Shown one piece after another: positions 24,822 through 34,375 of a DNA stretch of 64,000 nucleotides (position 1 is the first letter of the stretch; every line of letters begins with the position of its first letter). The translations under genes and the position numbers were made by a program. The DNA comes from Planctomycetota bacterium (lineage in GTDB: Bacteria > Planctomycetota > GCA-2746535), in assembly GCA_002746535.1 (NCBI GenBank), contig NVWA01000082.1, forward strand, positions 1-64,000. The letters run 5' to 3'. The notes under the pieces are model-generated. The model was not told where the DNA came from. It made no database searches and saw nothing but the letters and a program-made list of their open reading frames with translations.

Positions 24822-26507
24822 ATGTCTTTTGAATTCTATTTACCTGAATTAGGTGAAGGGATTACGTCAGGAACAGTTATCGCTTTGTCATATGAGCCAG
24901 GTGATAAAGTATCTAAAGATGATTCTATATTAGAGCTTGAAACGGATAAAGCAGCAATGGGAATTCCATCACCTATTGATGGTACATTGGTTAAATATTG
25001 TGTAGAAGAAGGTGCTGATATAAAAATAGGCGATTTGCTGGCAGTCTTTGAAGAAACGTTAGCGACACCTTATTCGGAAACTTCTATAGATGTTCCTGGG
25101 ATTAGACCAGAAGCTGATCCGGAAACGAATTCAGAAGATTTAAGCATGATGGATACTGCCGTTATTGATTCACTCGAAGAAACAAATCTTGTTGAAGTTT
25201 ATTTACCAGAATTGGGTGAAGGCATTATTGGTGGAGCCGTTATTTCTCTTTATGTTAAAGAAGGTGATGACATTCTCGAAGGTGATCCTCTAGTAGAATT
25301 GGAAACTGATAAAGCAGCCATGAGTATTCCTTCTCCAATGTCAGGTAAAGTTATAACTATGAATGTTGCTGATGGGCAGGAAATTAAAATTGGAGATTTA
25401 ATAGGTACAATTGAATCATCCGGAATATCTTTATCATCTCATGAAAATAAAGGTGAGGTTACAGTATATGAAGTAGCTGAAATTGAGATTGCTGATGAAG
25501 GGGATTTTAATAGTGCAGAAACACAAGAAAGCCCTGTAAGTGAAAAAGCAAAACACCGTGATTTTACAACTCCTATTTTAGACGATACAAAAAAGGTAGT
25601 TCGTGCGGGACCAGCGACAAGAAAATTTGCTAGGGAATTAGGAATAGACCTTTCTTTGGTTGTTGGGTCAAAACGAAATGGCCGTATAGATGTTCCAGAC
25701 TTAAAGTCCTACGTAAAACAAAATTTAAATAAATCAACTATGGGAAGTGCTGCCGGAAATATCGTTAACGTTTCTAGACCTTTACCTGATTTTTCGAAGT
25801 TTGGCCCTATAAATAGAGAACCATTAAGTAAAATCAGAAAAATAGTATCAGAGAGAATGAGTAGTAATTGGAATACGATACCTCATGTATTTCAGTTTCA
25901 AGATATTGATATTACAGGCATTACTGGATTGCAGAAAAAATTTGGCAGTGAATTTAAAGAAAAAGGTAGTACAGCATCACCAACTAATTTCTTTATCAAA
26001 GCAATGGTTAATTGTCTTCAAGAATTCCCAAAATTTAATTCAAGTATTGATTTGGCATCGGGTGAATTGATTTTAAAAGAATATTTTAATATTGGCGTAG
26101 CTGTTGATACACCAGCGGGTTTAATTGTCCCTGTGCTAAAAGGCGTAGATAATATGTCAATATTCGAGATTGGTAAAAACCTACGAGATATCGCTAAGCG
26201 AGGACGAGATAGAAAAATTATGCCCGACGAAATGACGGGGGCTAGCATGACCTTGTCTAATTTGGGTGGAATTGGGGGAACTCAATTTACACCTATAGTT
26301 AATTTACCAGAAGTTGCTATTTTGGGTATTGCTCGATCACAAATGAAACCAGTATTTATTAATAATGAGTTTGTAGCAAGAAATATTGTGACGATTTGTT
26401 TGTCATATGACCATCGAGTTATTGATGGTGCCGATGCTGCTAGATATGTTGTGAAATTTAAGGACTTAATTGAAAATTATGAGAAGACATTGATGGGGGT
26501 AGTTTGA
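24822..26507 (+). CDS. aceF: dihydrolipoamide acetyltransferase (PDH E2) with two lipoyl domains
   Basis: A 561-residue E2. Two lipoyl domains (about 3-78 and 124-198) carry the modified lysines Lys43 and Lys164 in ETDKAAM. The E3/E1-binding domain is near 265-303 (VVRAGPATRKFARELG), and the catalytic domain ends with the YDHRVIDGA motif. The linkers are acidic and Ser/Glu-rich rather than Ala/Pro-rich. GGAG lies about 5 nt before the start. E3 follows with a TGATG junction. Confidence 0.96.
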   Translation: MSFEFYLPELGEGITSGTVIALSYEPGDKVSKDDSILELETDKAAMGIPSPIDGTLVKYCVEEGADIKIGDLLAVFEETLATPYSETSIDVPGIRPEADPETNSEDLSMMDTAVIDSLEETNLVEVYLPELGEGIIGGAVISLYVKEGDDILEGDPLVELETDKAAMSIPSPMSGKVITMNVADGQEIKIGDLIGTIESSGISLSSHENKGEVTVYEVAEIEIADEGDFNSAETQESPVSEKAKHRDFTTPILDDTKKVVRAGPATRKFARELGIDLSLVVGSKRNGRIDVPDLKSYVKQNLNKSTMGSAAGNIVNVSRPLPDFSKFGPINREPLSKIRKIVSERMSSNWNTIPHVFQFQDIDITGITGLQKKFGSEFKEKGSTASPTNFFIKAMVNCLQEFPKFNSSIDLASGELILKEYFNIGVAVDTPAGLIVPVLKGVDNMSIFEIGKNLRDIAKRGRDRKIMPDEMTGASMTLSNLGGIGGTQFTPIVNLPEVAILGIARSQMKPVFINNEFVARNIVTICLSYDHRVIDGADAARYVVKFKDLIENYEKTLMGVV

Positions 26508-27922
26508 TGGCAAACTTGGATGTTGATCTTGTTGTAATAGGTGCTGGGCCTGGTGGATATACAGGTGCATTCTATGCGGCTGATCATGGTCTGAAAGTAG
26601 CCTTAGTAAATAAATTCCCTCGATTAGGTGGTGTCTGTTTGAATGTTGGCTGTATTCCATCAAAAGCATTGTTACATGTTTCAAAGCTATTGAATGAAGC
26701 CAAAGAAGCAAAAGAGATGGGCGTTGATTTTGGTAAACCTAAAATTGACCTTGAACAAGTTAGAGCTCATAAAGATAGTGTTGTTACAAAAATGGTAACA
26801 GGTCTAGATGCCTTGTCAAAAGCAAGAAAAGTAGAAAAAGTTTTTGGATTAGCTACCTTTAAAGATTCTAATCACATTTTAGTTGATGGATCAGATGGCA
26901 GTACAGAAATAACATTTAAACATTGTGTGATTGCCACAGGTTCTACTCCAATTGTACCGGCTGTGTTTGATTTGAAATCGGACCGTGTGATGGATTCAAC
27001 AGGGGCATTAGAACTAAGGGATATTCCCGATGAATTATTAGTAGTAGGTGGTGGAGTTATTGGTCTTGAGCTTGGTAGCGTTTATGCTTCGCTTGGATCA
27101 AAAGTTACAGTAGTAGAAGCCTTGCCTAATCTTGCCAATGGTGCTGATGCTGATTTGGTGCGTCCTCTTGAAAAAAGACTTAAGAAACAATTTGAAAGTA
27201 TAAATAAAAAATCAAAGGTATTATCATTAAAAGAAGTTGGTGAAAAGATTGAAGCTCAATACGAAGTGAAAAACGAAGTAGTTACAAAAGAGTTCGATCG
27301 TGTATTACTATCAATTGGAAGACGACCAAATTCAAATGGTTTAGGACTTGAGCATGCAGGTATTAAAGTAAGCGAAAGAGGTTTTATTGAGGTTGACCCT
27401 CGAACACTAGAAACATCGACTAAAAACATTTATGCTATTGGAGATGTTATTGGCAACCCTATGCTGGCGCATAAGTCAAGTGCTGAGGCAAAAGTAGCTG
27501 TTGAAAGAATATTAGGCAAGAAAACTGAGTTTGATGTTCTAGGAATTCCTGGAGTGATTTATACGGATCCAGAAATTGCATGGGTTGGTCTTACCGAAGA
27601 AGAGGCAAAAGAAAAAGGTATCGAATATACCCTAGGTCGTTTCCCTTGGGGTGCTAGTGGTCGCGCTACAAGTGTTGGTCGTCCTGAAGGATTAACCAAA
27701 ATACTATTTGAACCTGAAACTGAGCGAGTTTTGGGTGTCGGTATGGTAGGTGTTGGTGCCGGAGAATTGATTGCTGAAGGCGGCTTAGCTTTAGAAATGA
27801 ACGCCGTTATGGAAGACATTGCTTGGACAATTCATGCACACCCGACAATTTCAGAAACATTTATGGAGAGCGCTGAATCTTTGCATGGTAAAGCGACCCA
27901 TATCTTCACCAAAAAAAAATAG
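26507..27922 (+). CDS. lpdA: dihydrolipoamide dehydrogenase (PDH E3)
   Basis: A 471-residue flavoprotein disulfide reductase. FAD-binding GAGPGGY near the N-terminus, redox pair in GGVCLNVGCIPSK, NAD-binding GGGVIGLELG near 183, and the C-terminal HAHPTISE that supplies the His-Glu pair. The ATG at 26507 shares one base with the E2 stop (TGATG), with GGGGGT upstream; a TTG three bases earlier is less likely. It reoxidises the E2 lipoyl groups. Confidence 0.96.
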   Translation: MANLDVDLVVIGAGPGGYTGAFYAADHGLKVALVNKFPRLGGVCLNVGCIPSKALLHVSKLLNEAKEAKEMGVDFGKPKIDLEQVRAHKDSVVTKMVTGLDALSKARKVEKVFGLATFKDSNHILVDGSDGSTEITFKHCVIATGSTPIVPAVFDLKSDRVMDSTGALELRDIPDELLVVGGGVIGLELGSVYASLGSKVTVVEALPNLANGADADLVRPLEKRLKKQFESINKKSKVLSLKEVGEKIEAQYEVKNEVVTKEFDRVLLSIGRRPNSNGLGLEHAGIKVSERGFIEVDPRTLETSTKNIYAIGDVIGNPMLAHKSSAEAKVAVERILGKKTEFDVLGIPGVIYTDPEIAWVGLTEEEAKEKGIEYTLGRFPWGASGRATSVGRPEGLTKILFEPETERVLGVGMVGVGAGELIAEGGLALEMNAVMEDIAWTIHAHPTISETFMESAESLHGKATHIFTKKK

Positions 27923-28048
27923 TTTTTAATTAAAAAACTTTACGGTGACTTCTGAACCTCAAGCACCAATCTCTTTTCCATATTAGTGTTTTGTTCTGCT
28001 TTTCTTAATAAAAATCAAGCAACAGAACTTTAAATTATTTGAGAAGGA

Positions 28049-28816
28049 TTATTTAATAAAAGGTTTTATATTATTGAAGATTTTCCACCATATTTCAGCA
28101 TTTAGCTGTTGAGGTATAGTCTCATCGGTTAATTTAAATTCTTTGAAGAGAACTTTGGTTTGATGATGTGAAATAATTTTCTTAATTCTTGCTTTTAAAG
28201 GTTTGTCTGAATTTTCAAAAACTTTTTTGAGGAATTTGAAATATAGTTTTCTTTCAGATCTGTTCGATTCGATTTTCTTTGAGGTCATGCTAATCGATTG
28301 TACGTCTACATGCGCAGTAGGGATAAAATCTTTTCTTGTAAAATTCATACTTGGTCTTGTAACATAAAATGTTTGCAAAAAAGTGGATAAGAGATTACTC
28401 TTTTTGACTTGGCAGACTTTTGCGACAACTTCTTTTTGCAGTACTAAGTATATGGAAGTGGGAATATATTTTTGGAATAGGAGATTTTCAAAAATTTTCC
28501 TTGTAAGATTAAAAGGAATATTTGCTACAACTATATAGTCTTCATCGAAAACTTGAAATTTAGTAAAGTCTGAAAAAAACACTTTCAGATTTGAATTCTC
28601 TTTGCTTAGGGCTTCTAGGTCGTTTCTTTTGGTTTCATCGTATTCAATGCATTTAACTACTTTTGCTAGCTCTAAAATGGTTTTAGTAATTTCACCTTTT
28701 CCTGGACCAATTTCGATGATAGTATCAGAGTCGTTAATGGGTATTTTGTTAATCCAATGTTGAATAGGTAACTGTGAAGAAAAATGAAATTGAGCGAGTT
28801 CGTAGGTGTTTGTCAC
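28049..28816 (-). CDS. Erm/KsgA-type rRNA adenine N6-methyltransferase-like protein
   Basis: A 255-residue class I methyltransferase. SAM motif I is EIGPGKGEIT (35-44), the acidic residue after strand 2 is in IEYDE, and the adenine-binding motif IV is NIPF at 99-102, the Erm form rather than the NLPY of KsgA. The usual N-terminal QNFL/HNF segment is replaced by AQFHFSS. It begins with GTG, 14 nt after the kinase gene on the same strand. Erm enzymes methylate 23S A2058 and confer macrolide resistance; KsgA dimethylates 16S. The sequence looks Erm-like but divergent, so function is uncertain. Confidence 0.7.
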   Translation of the reverse strand: MTNTYELAQFHFSSQLPIQHWINKIPINDSDTIIEIGPGKGEITKTILELAKVVKCIEYDETKRNDLEALSKENSNLKVFFSDFTKFQVFDEDYIVVANIPFNLTRKIFENLLFQKYIPTSIYLVLQKEVVAKVCQVKKSNLLSTFLQTFYVTRPSMNFTRKDFIPTAHVDVQSISMTSKKIESNRSERKLYFKFLKKVFENSDKPLKARIKKIISHHQTKVLFKEFKLTDETIPQQLNAEIWWKIFNNIKPFIK

Positions 28817-28830
28817 GGATTTTACTTAGA

Positions 28831-30393
28831 TTAGGCTTGATTTAATTCTTTTAATTTTTTTTCTGCCAAGCCGTAGTATTTGTTTTCTGAATAATCGATG
28901 TAATCTTCAATGACTTCTAAAAGAATTTCTATAGCTTCTTCCTTTTTTAATACAGAAATTAAATAAGAATATCGGCATTTTGCTTCGAGTGAGATTTCAT
29001 CATCATCTTCATCTCGCATAGCCTGCAATAGGTATTGTTCTTTTAATTTGTAGTCATTGGTTTCTTTTGACATTTTCAATAATTCTGCAGGAGTCTCAGC
29101 ATCATCTAAATCTAATTCTGATAATAAAAATGAATTTGTTGTCACTTCTAATCTTGAGCTTTCAGATGAGTCTTCTTCTTCTTCCATTTTAATTTTACTG
29201 GATTTAGGTCTTCTTCTGCTAGTAGAAGTGGGTCTTCTTTTGACACGCTTTCTTCTCCTTCTGTTGGAAGTGCCGAGTGATCTTCTTTTCTTTTTTGGTC
29301 TTTTCTTTTTAGCCGCACCTGGCAATGCTCTTGTTTCAATTACAGTAGTTATGTCTTGAATTAATTCTTCCGGAGATTGTTGGCGGTCATTAGGTTCTTT
29401 CTCCATCATTTTCAAAATGAGATCATTTACGCCTTTTGATAAAACGGAGTTTATTTCATTTGGTGGAATAACATCTTCTGTGATATGTTTGGTCATAATA
29501 ATAATTGAGCGATCACCTTCAAAGGGCGTTCTGCCCGTTACCATGTGAAAAAGTGTTGCCCCTAATGAATAAATATCAGATCTGAAATCAACATCTTGCT
29601 CTTGAGCTTGTTCGGGAGAAATATAGTGGGGAGTACCAACGAATGTTGTATTTACACCGGTGCTGCTTGCTGACAATGATTCTGATTTATCATGATCATC
29701 TTTATCATCTTCAGATAGAACCAAACCTAAATCAGCAAGTTTAGGAACTCCTTTAGAGGTTAAAATAATATTATCTGGTTTGATATCTCTGTGAACAAAA
29801 TTTGCTTGGTTGATGTACCTAATTGCATCGGCCATTTGTTTAGCAATTGATAATGCTCGCGTTTCTTCAACTATTCCATCATCATCTAATACTTTTTGAA
29901 TTGTTGGTCCGTCAACGTACTCCATGATGAAATAATATCGTCCTTTATTTTGGCCAACATCAATTCCTTTGACGATATTGTTGTGGTTTAATTGAGCTAC
30001 TGATTTTGCTTCCTTAAGAAACTTTTTAATATTTGACTTTTTTGAGGCGAGATTTGCATTTAAAGTTTTTATAGCAACTTTTCGATCCATATTTATTTGT
30101 CGACCGAGGTAAACCGCTCCCATGCCACCTTGACCAAGTTTTTCCATGATTTCATAACCAGGAATCGGTAGTTGCACGGCATTTTGGATATTTAAGACAT
30201 CACTTCTTTGTTCAGGAGAAATGACTTTTAGCTTAACCATCAGATCGCCTAAACGAACTTTCTGCCCTTTGAGCACAAGTTGTCTTTGGCGTTTTATAAC
30301 TGCTTTTACATTATTTAAGCTGGCATATTTTTTTTCGACGACAATTTTACCAAATTTACCAAGTGATTCACTTGAAGCGTCATCATTTGCCAT
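28831..30393 (-). CDS. Ser/Thr protein kinase with GspE-N-like N-terminus and basic tail
   Basis: A 520-residue Hanks-type kinase. Residues 1-75 (FGKIVVEKKYASLNNVKAVI, LGDLMVKLKVISPEQ pattern) resemble the helical N-terminal domain of type II secretion/pilus ATPases. The kinase domain (about 80-350) has GQGGMGAVYLG, Lys109, HRDIKPDN and DLG in place of DFG. A very basic segment (about 358-405, Lys/Arg-rich) follows, then an acidic helical C-terminus (about 410-520) with TPR-like spacing. No membrane segment, so it is cytoplasmic. ATG 30393 preferred over TTG 30399. It heads a two-gene unit with the methylase-like gene. Confidence 0.88.
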   Translation of the reverse strand: MANDDASSESLGKFGKIVVEKKYASLNNVKAVIKRQRQLVLKGQKVRLGDLMVKLKVISPEQRSDVLNIQNAVQLPIPGYEIMEKLGQGGMGAVYLGRQINMDRKVAIKTLNANLASKKSNIKKFLKEAKSVAQLNHNNIVKGIDVGQNKGRYYFIMEYVDGPTIQKVLDDDGIVEETRALSIAKQMADAIRYINQANFVHRDIKPDNIILTSKGVPKLADLGLVLSEDDKDDHDKSESLSASSTGVNTTFVGTPHYISPEQAQEQDVDFRSDIYSLGATLFHMVTGRTPFEGDRSIIIMTKHITEDVIPPNEINSVLSKGVNDLILKMMEKEPNDRQQSPEELIQDITTVIETRALPGAAKKKRPKKKRRSLGTSNRRRRKRVKRRPTSTSRRRPKSSKIKMEEEEDSSESSRLEVTTNSFLLSELDLDDAETPAELLKMSKETNDYKLKEQYLLQAMRDEDDDEISLEAKCRYSYLISVLKKEEAIEILLEVIEDYIDYSENKYYGLAEKKLKELNQA

Positions 30394-30694
30394 TATCAAG
30401 GTAGGGGCCTAAAGTTTACTATAAATTAATCAAGATGATCCAAATTATAGCAATGGAGATCCTTAGTCAAGGTTGGATTTTCAGCTTGTACATAAATTGT
30501 TTAAGTAAGAAGTATTTCATAATACTCATAGAAAATTTATTGAAATTAATATGATATTAAAGAAAGTATAATATTTATAATTGCCTTAGTTTTTTGTTAT
30601 TGCTATGAAAATTAAGATTTCATTGAAATTGAATAAACATACAATCCATTTCATTTTCTATTAGCAACATTTGTATTGGATTATTCTGATTTAT

Positions 30695-31345
30695 ATGAAA
30701 GTAAAAGCTGCCATATTTGACATAGATAAAACGATTACGACGAAGGATACTTTTTATCTGTTTTTTAAGTTTTTGCCTATTGGATTTCGACCTTTTACCT
30801 ATTCAAAGTTAATTTACTTATTTATTAAGACAAGACTTTTTAAAACTGATCGAATAGTTGTTAAAAAGACTGTACTTGAATTATTAAATGGATTAGACGA
30901 AATTCAAAGTAGGGAATTATGCATTGCATTTGTAAAATCAATTTTACAGGATGTAATTTCGAATGAGGCAATAGAAGTTTTGAGCAAGTACAGATCTAAA
31001 GGTTATAAGATATTGCTTATTTCGGCATCTTTAGAGGTGTATTTGAAGCATTTAGACGTGTATTTAGACTATGATGAATTAATTTGTACAAAAACAAAAG
31101 TTGTATCGAGTAAAAATTTTATTGATGGTAAAAATTGTTATTCAGATGAAAAGGTTGTGAGATTAAATGACTATTTAAAAAGTGAAAACATTGATTTAGA
31201 TTTTGAAAATTCTCATTTCTATACTGATCATCATTCGGATTTACCTTTATTATATTTGGTAGGTCATCCCCATGTTGTCAACGGCAATGCAAAATTATTA
31301 GATTTGGCAAAATTAAATAATTGGCCTATACTTAATTGGCGATAG
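30695..31345 (+). CDS. HAD-superfamily hydrolase, SerB-like (subfamily IB)
   Basis: A 216-residue HAD phosphatase. Motif I is D9-I-D11-K-T13, motif II the Ser in LISASLEVY, and motif IV the Asp pair region TDHHSDLPLL. This pattern fits HAD-IB enzymes related to phosphoserine phosphatase, including small bacterial lipid-phosphate phosphatases. The ATG at 30695 removes a hydrophobic eight-residue extension that a TTG start (30671) would give. Monocistronic by spacing. Substrate unknown. Confidence 0.82.
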   Translation: MKVKAAIFDIDKTITTKDTFYLFFKFLPIGFRPFTYSKLIYLFIKTRLFKTDRIVVKKTVLELLNGLDEIQSRELCIAFVKSILQDVISNEAIEVLSKYRSKGYKILLISASLEVYLKHLDVYLDYDELICTKTKVVSSKNFIDGKNCYSDEKVVRLNDYLKSENIDLDFENSHFYTDHHSDLPLLYLVGHPHVVNGNAKLLDLAKLNNWPILNWR

Positions 31346-31571
31346 CCATATATTTAATATTCGTAAATTTGTGAGTATATGTTAAAAAGAATTGATTGCT
31401 TTTGGTTTCAAAAATATATAAAATATTCACTATAACTAAAAAGTACTTGTTAATTATGATTTCATTTTGTTTCGTCGATAATATGACTTACAATTGAATT
31501 ATAATACTAGAATTGTAGAATGTCGCCTCCTAATTAAGAGAAGGTCTTATTTAAATTTTATTGGTATTTGA

Positions 31572-33140
31572 ATGCCCGAAATAAGTGTTGATGATTTATT
31601 ACCTGGATCGGTTTTAAAAGAAGACCTTTACCATATTGGTACCGGTAAAATCCTATTGAAAAAAGGTGAGCATTTATCGGAACAAAAATTTGAAATTATT
31701 GAATCCTTAGATTTAGAAAATGTATTCAAAAGTCCGTCACAAAATGAAGTCGATGAATTTCTTCAAAAAGTTAAATTTGAAGAAAAGACTTTAACAAGTG
31801 AGATGAAAGGCGAGAGTTTTGAAGAGCCTGTTTTTGACAAGCGTGGTAGAGTACTTATTGAAGAAGGTGTTCCGCTTAATGATTCTTTGATGAATCTAAT
31901 TAAGAAGAGTGGTGGTGTCGTTTACTTTGCAAAAGTAATCGATGAAGATCAAGAAAAAATTGTCAAAAAATATTTTGATGAAGTATCTAAAATACAAAGT
32001 GTTAGTACTGCTGACAATCCAGCCGTTTTAGAAAATGCTAATATTAAAGACACCGAATTTGACTTTGATAAAAGTGATATGATTGACCCTGAAGTTGAAA
32101 TCAATGCTGGAATGGTTGATCAAGATTTGGCAAAAAGAAAGAAGCCAAAGAGAGTTGAAATATCTTCAGAAGATTTAATTGAAATGGGTGTTAAGGATCC
32201 ATTAGTTAAAAGAACGGATGAATATAAAACAACTTTTAATGATACTTATTTAGACCTAGTAGGTGAATTAGATACTTTATTTAAAAATGCTTTGAACAAA
32301 GAAACCGGCAATTTGGGAGCTCATGTTAGGAATATATGCAATAGAGTTGTTAATACCTTAATAGCCGATAAAAACTTTGTTATTAACCTCACTAATCTCC
32401 GCGAGGAAAATGAAAATTATTTGATTCGACATAGCCTCAATACAACAATTTTTGCTATTAATATTGGTTGTTCGTTAGGTTATTCTGAAAAACAGGTTTT
32501 TGAGTTAGCTTTTGGTGCCTTATTGGCTGACATTGGAATGATTAAAGTCCCAAAAGAGATATTAGAAAAAAAAGATAAATTGACCCCAGATGAATTCAAA
32601 GAAGTCCAAAAGCATCCTGCACATAGTTTAGATTATTTAAATTTAATCAAAGGGTTGCCAAGTACACTTCCATACATTGTTTATCAATCACATGAAAAAA
32701 TTGATGGATCAGGTTATCCCAAAAATAGGCCAGCTTTTTTAATACACGAAAATGCTAAAATCATAGCTATTGCAGATGCCTTTGATGCTCTTTGTGCTGA
32801 TAGACCATGGCGTAAAGGATTAATACCTTATAAAGCCATGGAAGAAGTTATTAAAATGGCAGGTCAGAAAAAGCTTGATGGAAAAATTATACGTCAGTGG
32901 CTGTTCAGTATTTCCTTATTTCCTGTAGGCAGTTTTGTGACACTAAATGATAGCTCAGTATCAAAAGTAATATCAGCCAATCCTGCTGACTTTACTAGGC
33001 CTAATTTGCGCATTTTAATGAAAGATGGTGAAAAGTTAGAAACCCACGGAACGGTCATTCTTAGTGATGCAAAAGACCTGAAAATTACTCATGCTATAAA
33101 TAAAGATGAAGTCGACTTATCTGTTTCAGATGGTTTCTAA
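31572..33140 (+). CDS. HD-GYP domain protein with altered metal ligands
   Basis: A 522-residue protein with an N-terminal region (1-140) containing two similar short blocks around residues 21-34 and 86-100, and an HD-GYP domain (about 240-450). GYP at 381-383 and the ADAFDAL segment at 401-407 are intact, as are His287 and His348. The defining HD pair reads Ala319-Asp320 and the HHE motif reads Ser373-His374-Glu375, so two metal ligands are missing. HD-GYP enzymes hydrolyse cyclic dinucleotides; this one may instead bind them. The C-terminus (about 435-522) is a small beta domain seen after many HD-GYP domains. Confidence 0.85.
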   Translation: MPEISVDDLLPGSVLKEDLYHIGTGKILLKKGEHLSEQKFEIIESLDLENVFKSPSQNEVDEFLQKVKFEEKTLTSEMKGESFEEPVFDKRGRVLIEEGVPLNDSLMNLIKKSGGVVYFAKVIDEDQEKIVKKYFDEVSKIQSVSTADNPAVLENANIKDTEFDFDKSDMIDPEVEINAGMVDQDLAKRKKPKRVEISSEDLIEMGVKDPLVKRTDEYKTTFNDTYLDLVGELDTLFKNALNKETGNLGAHVRNICNRVVNTLIADKNFVINLTNLREENENYLIRHSLNTTIFAINIGCSLGYSEKQVFELAFGALLADIGMIKVPKEILEKKDKLTPDEFKEVQKHPAHSLDYLNLIKGLPSTLPYIVYQSHEKIDGSGYPKNRPAFLIHENAKIIAIADAFDALCADRPWRKGLIPYKAMEEVIKMAGQKKLDGKIIRQWLFSISLFPVGSFVTLNDSSVSKVISANPADFTRPNLRILMKDGEKLETHGTVILSDAKDLKITHAINKDEVDLSVSDGF

Positions 33141-33185
33141 AAAAATAAAAATAGCTTTTAATCTATCGAATTACATCTTATAAAA

Positions 33186-34181
33186 TCAATCAATATATTT
33201 AATGATATGTTCATCGGCCGCATCCCGTGCAATTAAGCTAGCCTCTGTAACTTTAAAAGTATCCATTGTATTGATGACTGGTTGATCGTTTTCGCCTTTT
33301 ATTGACGCCACAAAATCACAAAACATTTGTGGTGGATGTTCGAGTTGAATTTCACTTTCGCCATTTTGTTCACTATTGATTAAAAATAATTTCCCATCTC
33401 GCGCTTCTAAAGCACCGTCTGTACCCATAATTCTAATTCGGTCATCTCCATGTGTATTGGCATTTTGAGGTCTCAGGTAATCCATGGTCACTGAAGCAAA
33501 AACATCCTCGGTCATGGAAAATTGGCATAATGCTGTCATTTCCATTTCCTTGCAGGATTTGTTCTCTTTTGTCGTATGTATTGCAGAAACAGATTTGAAT
33601 TCTTGCCCGCTTAGCCAATAAACGAGATCTATTGCATGGCTGCCAACCCATGGAATGGTACCGCCTGATGAATTTCTTTGTTTGAAATGTTCTGCCCGAG
33701 TTCCTAACCGATATGATTTTTGACTATTTAATAATCTTATGGATCCAATTTTATTTTTTAGAATTAGTTTTTTTGCCGTATAAAACTCAGAAGAGAATCT
33801 TAATCCCATCATGGCAATTAATTTAACGGGGTGCCTTTGGTATGTTTCTTTAATTTCATTTAACTCATTAATTGTTAATGCGATTGTTTTTTCAGAAATC
33901 ACATGGATATCTCTTTTAATACAAGCAATGCAATGTTTGGCATGGTCTTCTAATGGTCCGCAGACGCTGACGATGTCCGGTTGGCATTCTTCTAACATTT
34001 TTTCAAAATCATCATAAATCGAAGGAGAATGTTTTAAGTCACTTACAACTTCTTCAAGATATTTTGTTTCATCTGGATTTTTACTTCTTGTTATGCCGAC
34101 AACTTCGATGTCATCTAATAATTTAAGGCCATCAAGTACATATCCATTGTGACCTCTATTTCCTATAAAACATAATTTCAT
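33186..34181 (-). CDS. Gfo/Idh/MocA-family oxidoreductase
   Basis: A 331-residue NAD(P)-dependent oxidoreductase: Rossmann loop GNRGHNG (7-13), the SEKTIAL segment with the conserved Glu-Lys pair near 96, and a C-terminal alpha/beta domain with VGSHAIDLVYWLSG. AAGGAA lies about 6 nt before the ATG. These act on sugars or cyclitols, and in this phylum are often linked to polysaccharide use. It is convergent with the HD-GYP gene and divergent from the glycosyltransferase gene; no operon partner. Confidence 0.88.
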   Translation of the reverse strand: MKLCFIGNRGHNGYVLDGLKLLDDIEVVGITRSKNPDETKYLEEVVSDLKHSPSIYDDFEKMLEECQPDIVSVCGPLEDHAKHCIACIKRDIHVISEKTIALTINELNEIKETYQRHPVKLIAMMGLRFSSEFYTAKKLILKNKIGSIRLLNSQKSYRLGTRAEHFKQRNSSGGTIPWVGSHAIDLVYWLSGQEFKSVSAIHTTKENKSCKEMEMTALCQFSMTEDVFASVTMDYLRPQNANTHGDDRIRIMGTDGALEARDGKLFLINSEQNGESEIQLEHPPQMFCDFVASIKGENDQPVINTMDTFKVTEASLIARDAADEHIIKYID

Positions 34182-34375
34182 TTAAATTCCTTAAATATTT
34201 TATTGATGAGATATCATAAGTTTAAATAGTATGTGATCAAGTTAAACGAACCTTCCTTCAAGCATTTAATTCGAAAGAGATTTTTGATTTGCTATGAATT
34301 CAGTAGTGAACTATTGCGTGCTTTTTAATACCCTTACTTTATACTTCTTGAAAGCTTTAAAAAATAGGAAATATT

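Noticed and set aside
27923-28048. Terminator after the PDH operon
   Set aside because: Only an all-AT 7-bp hairpin (AGTTTTT/AAAAACT) is visible, too weak in this background.
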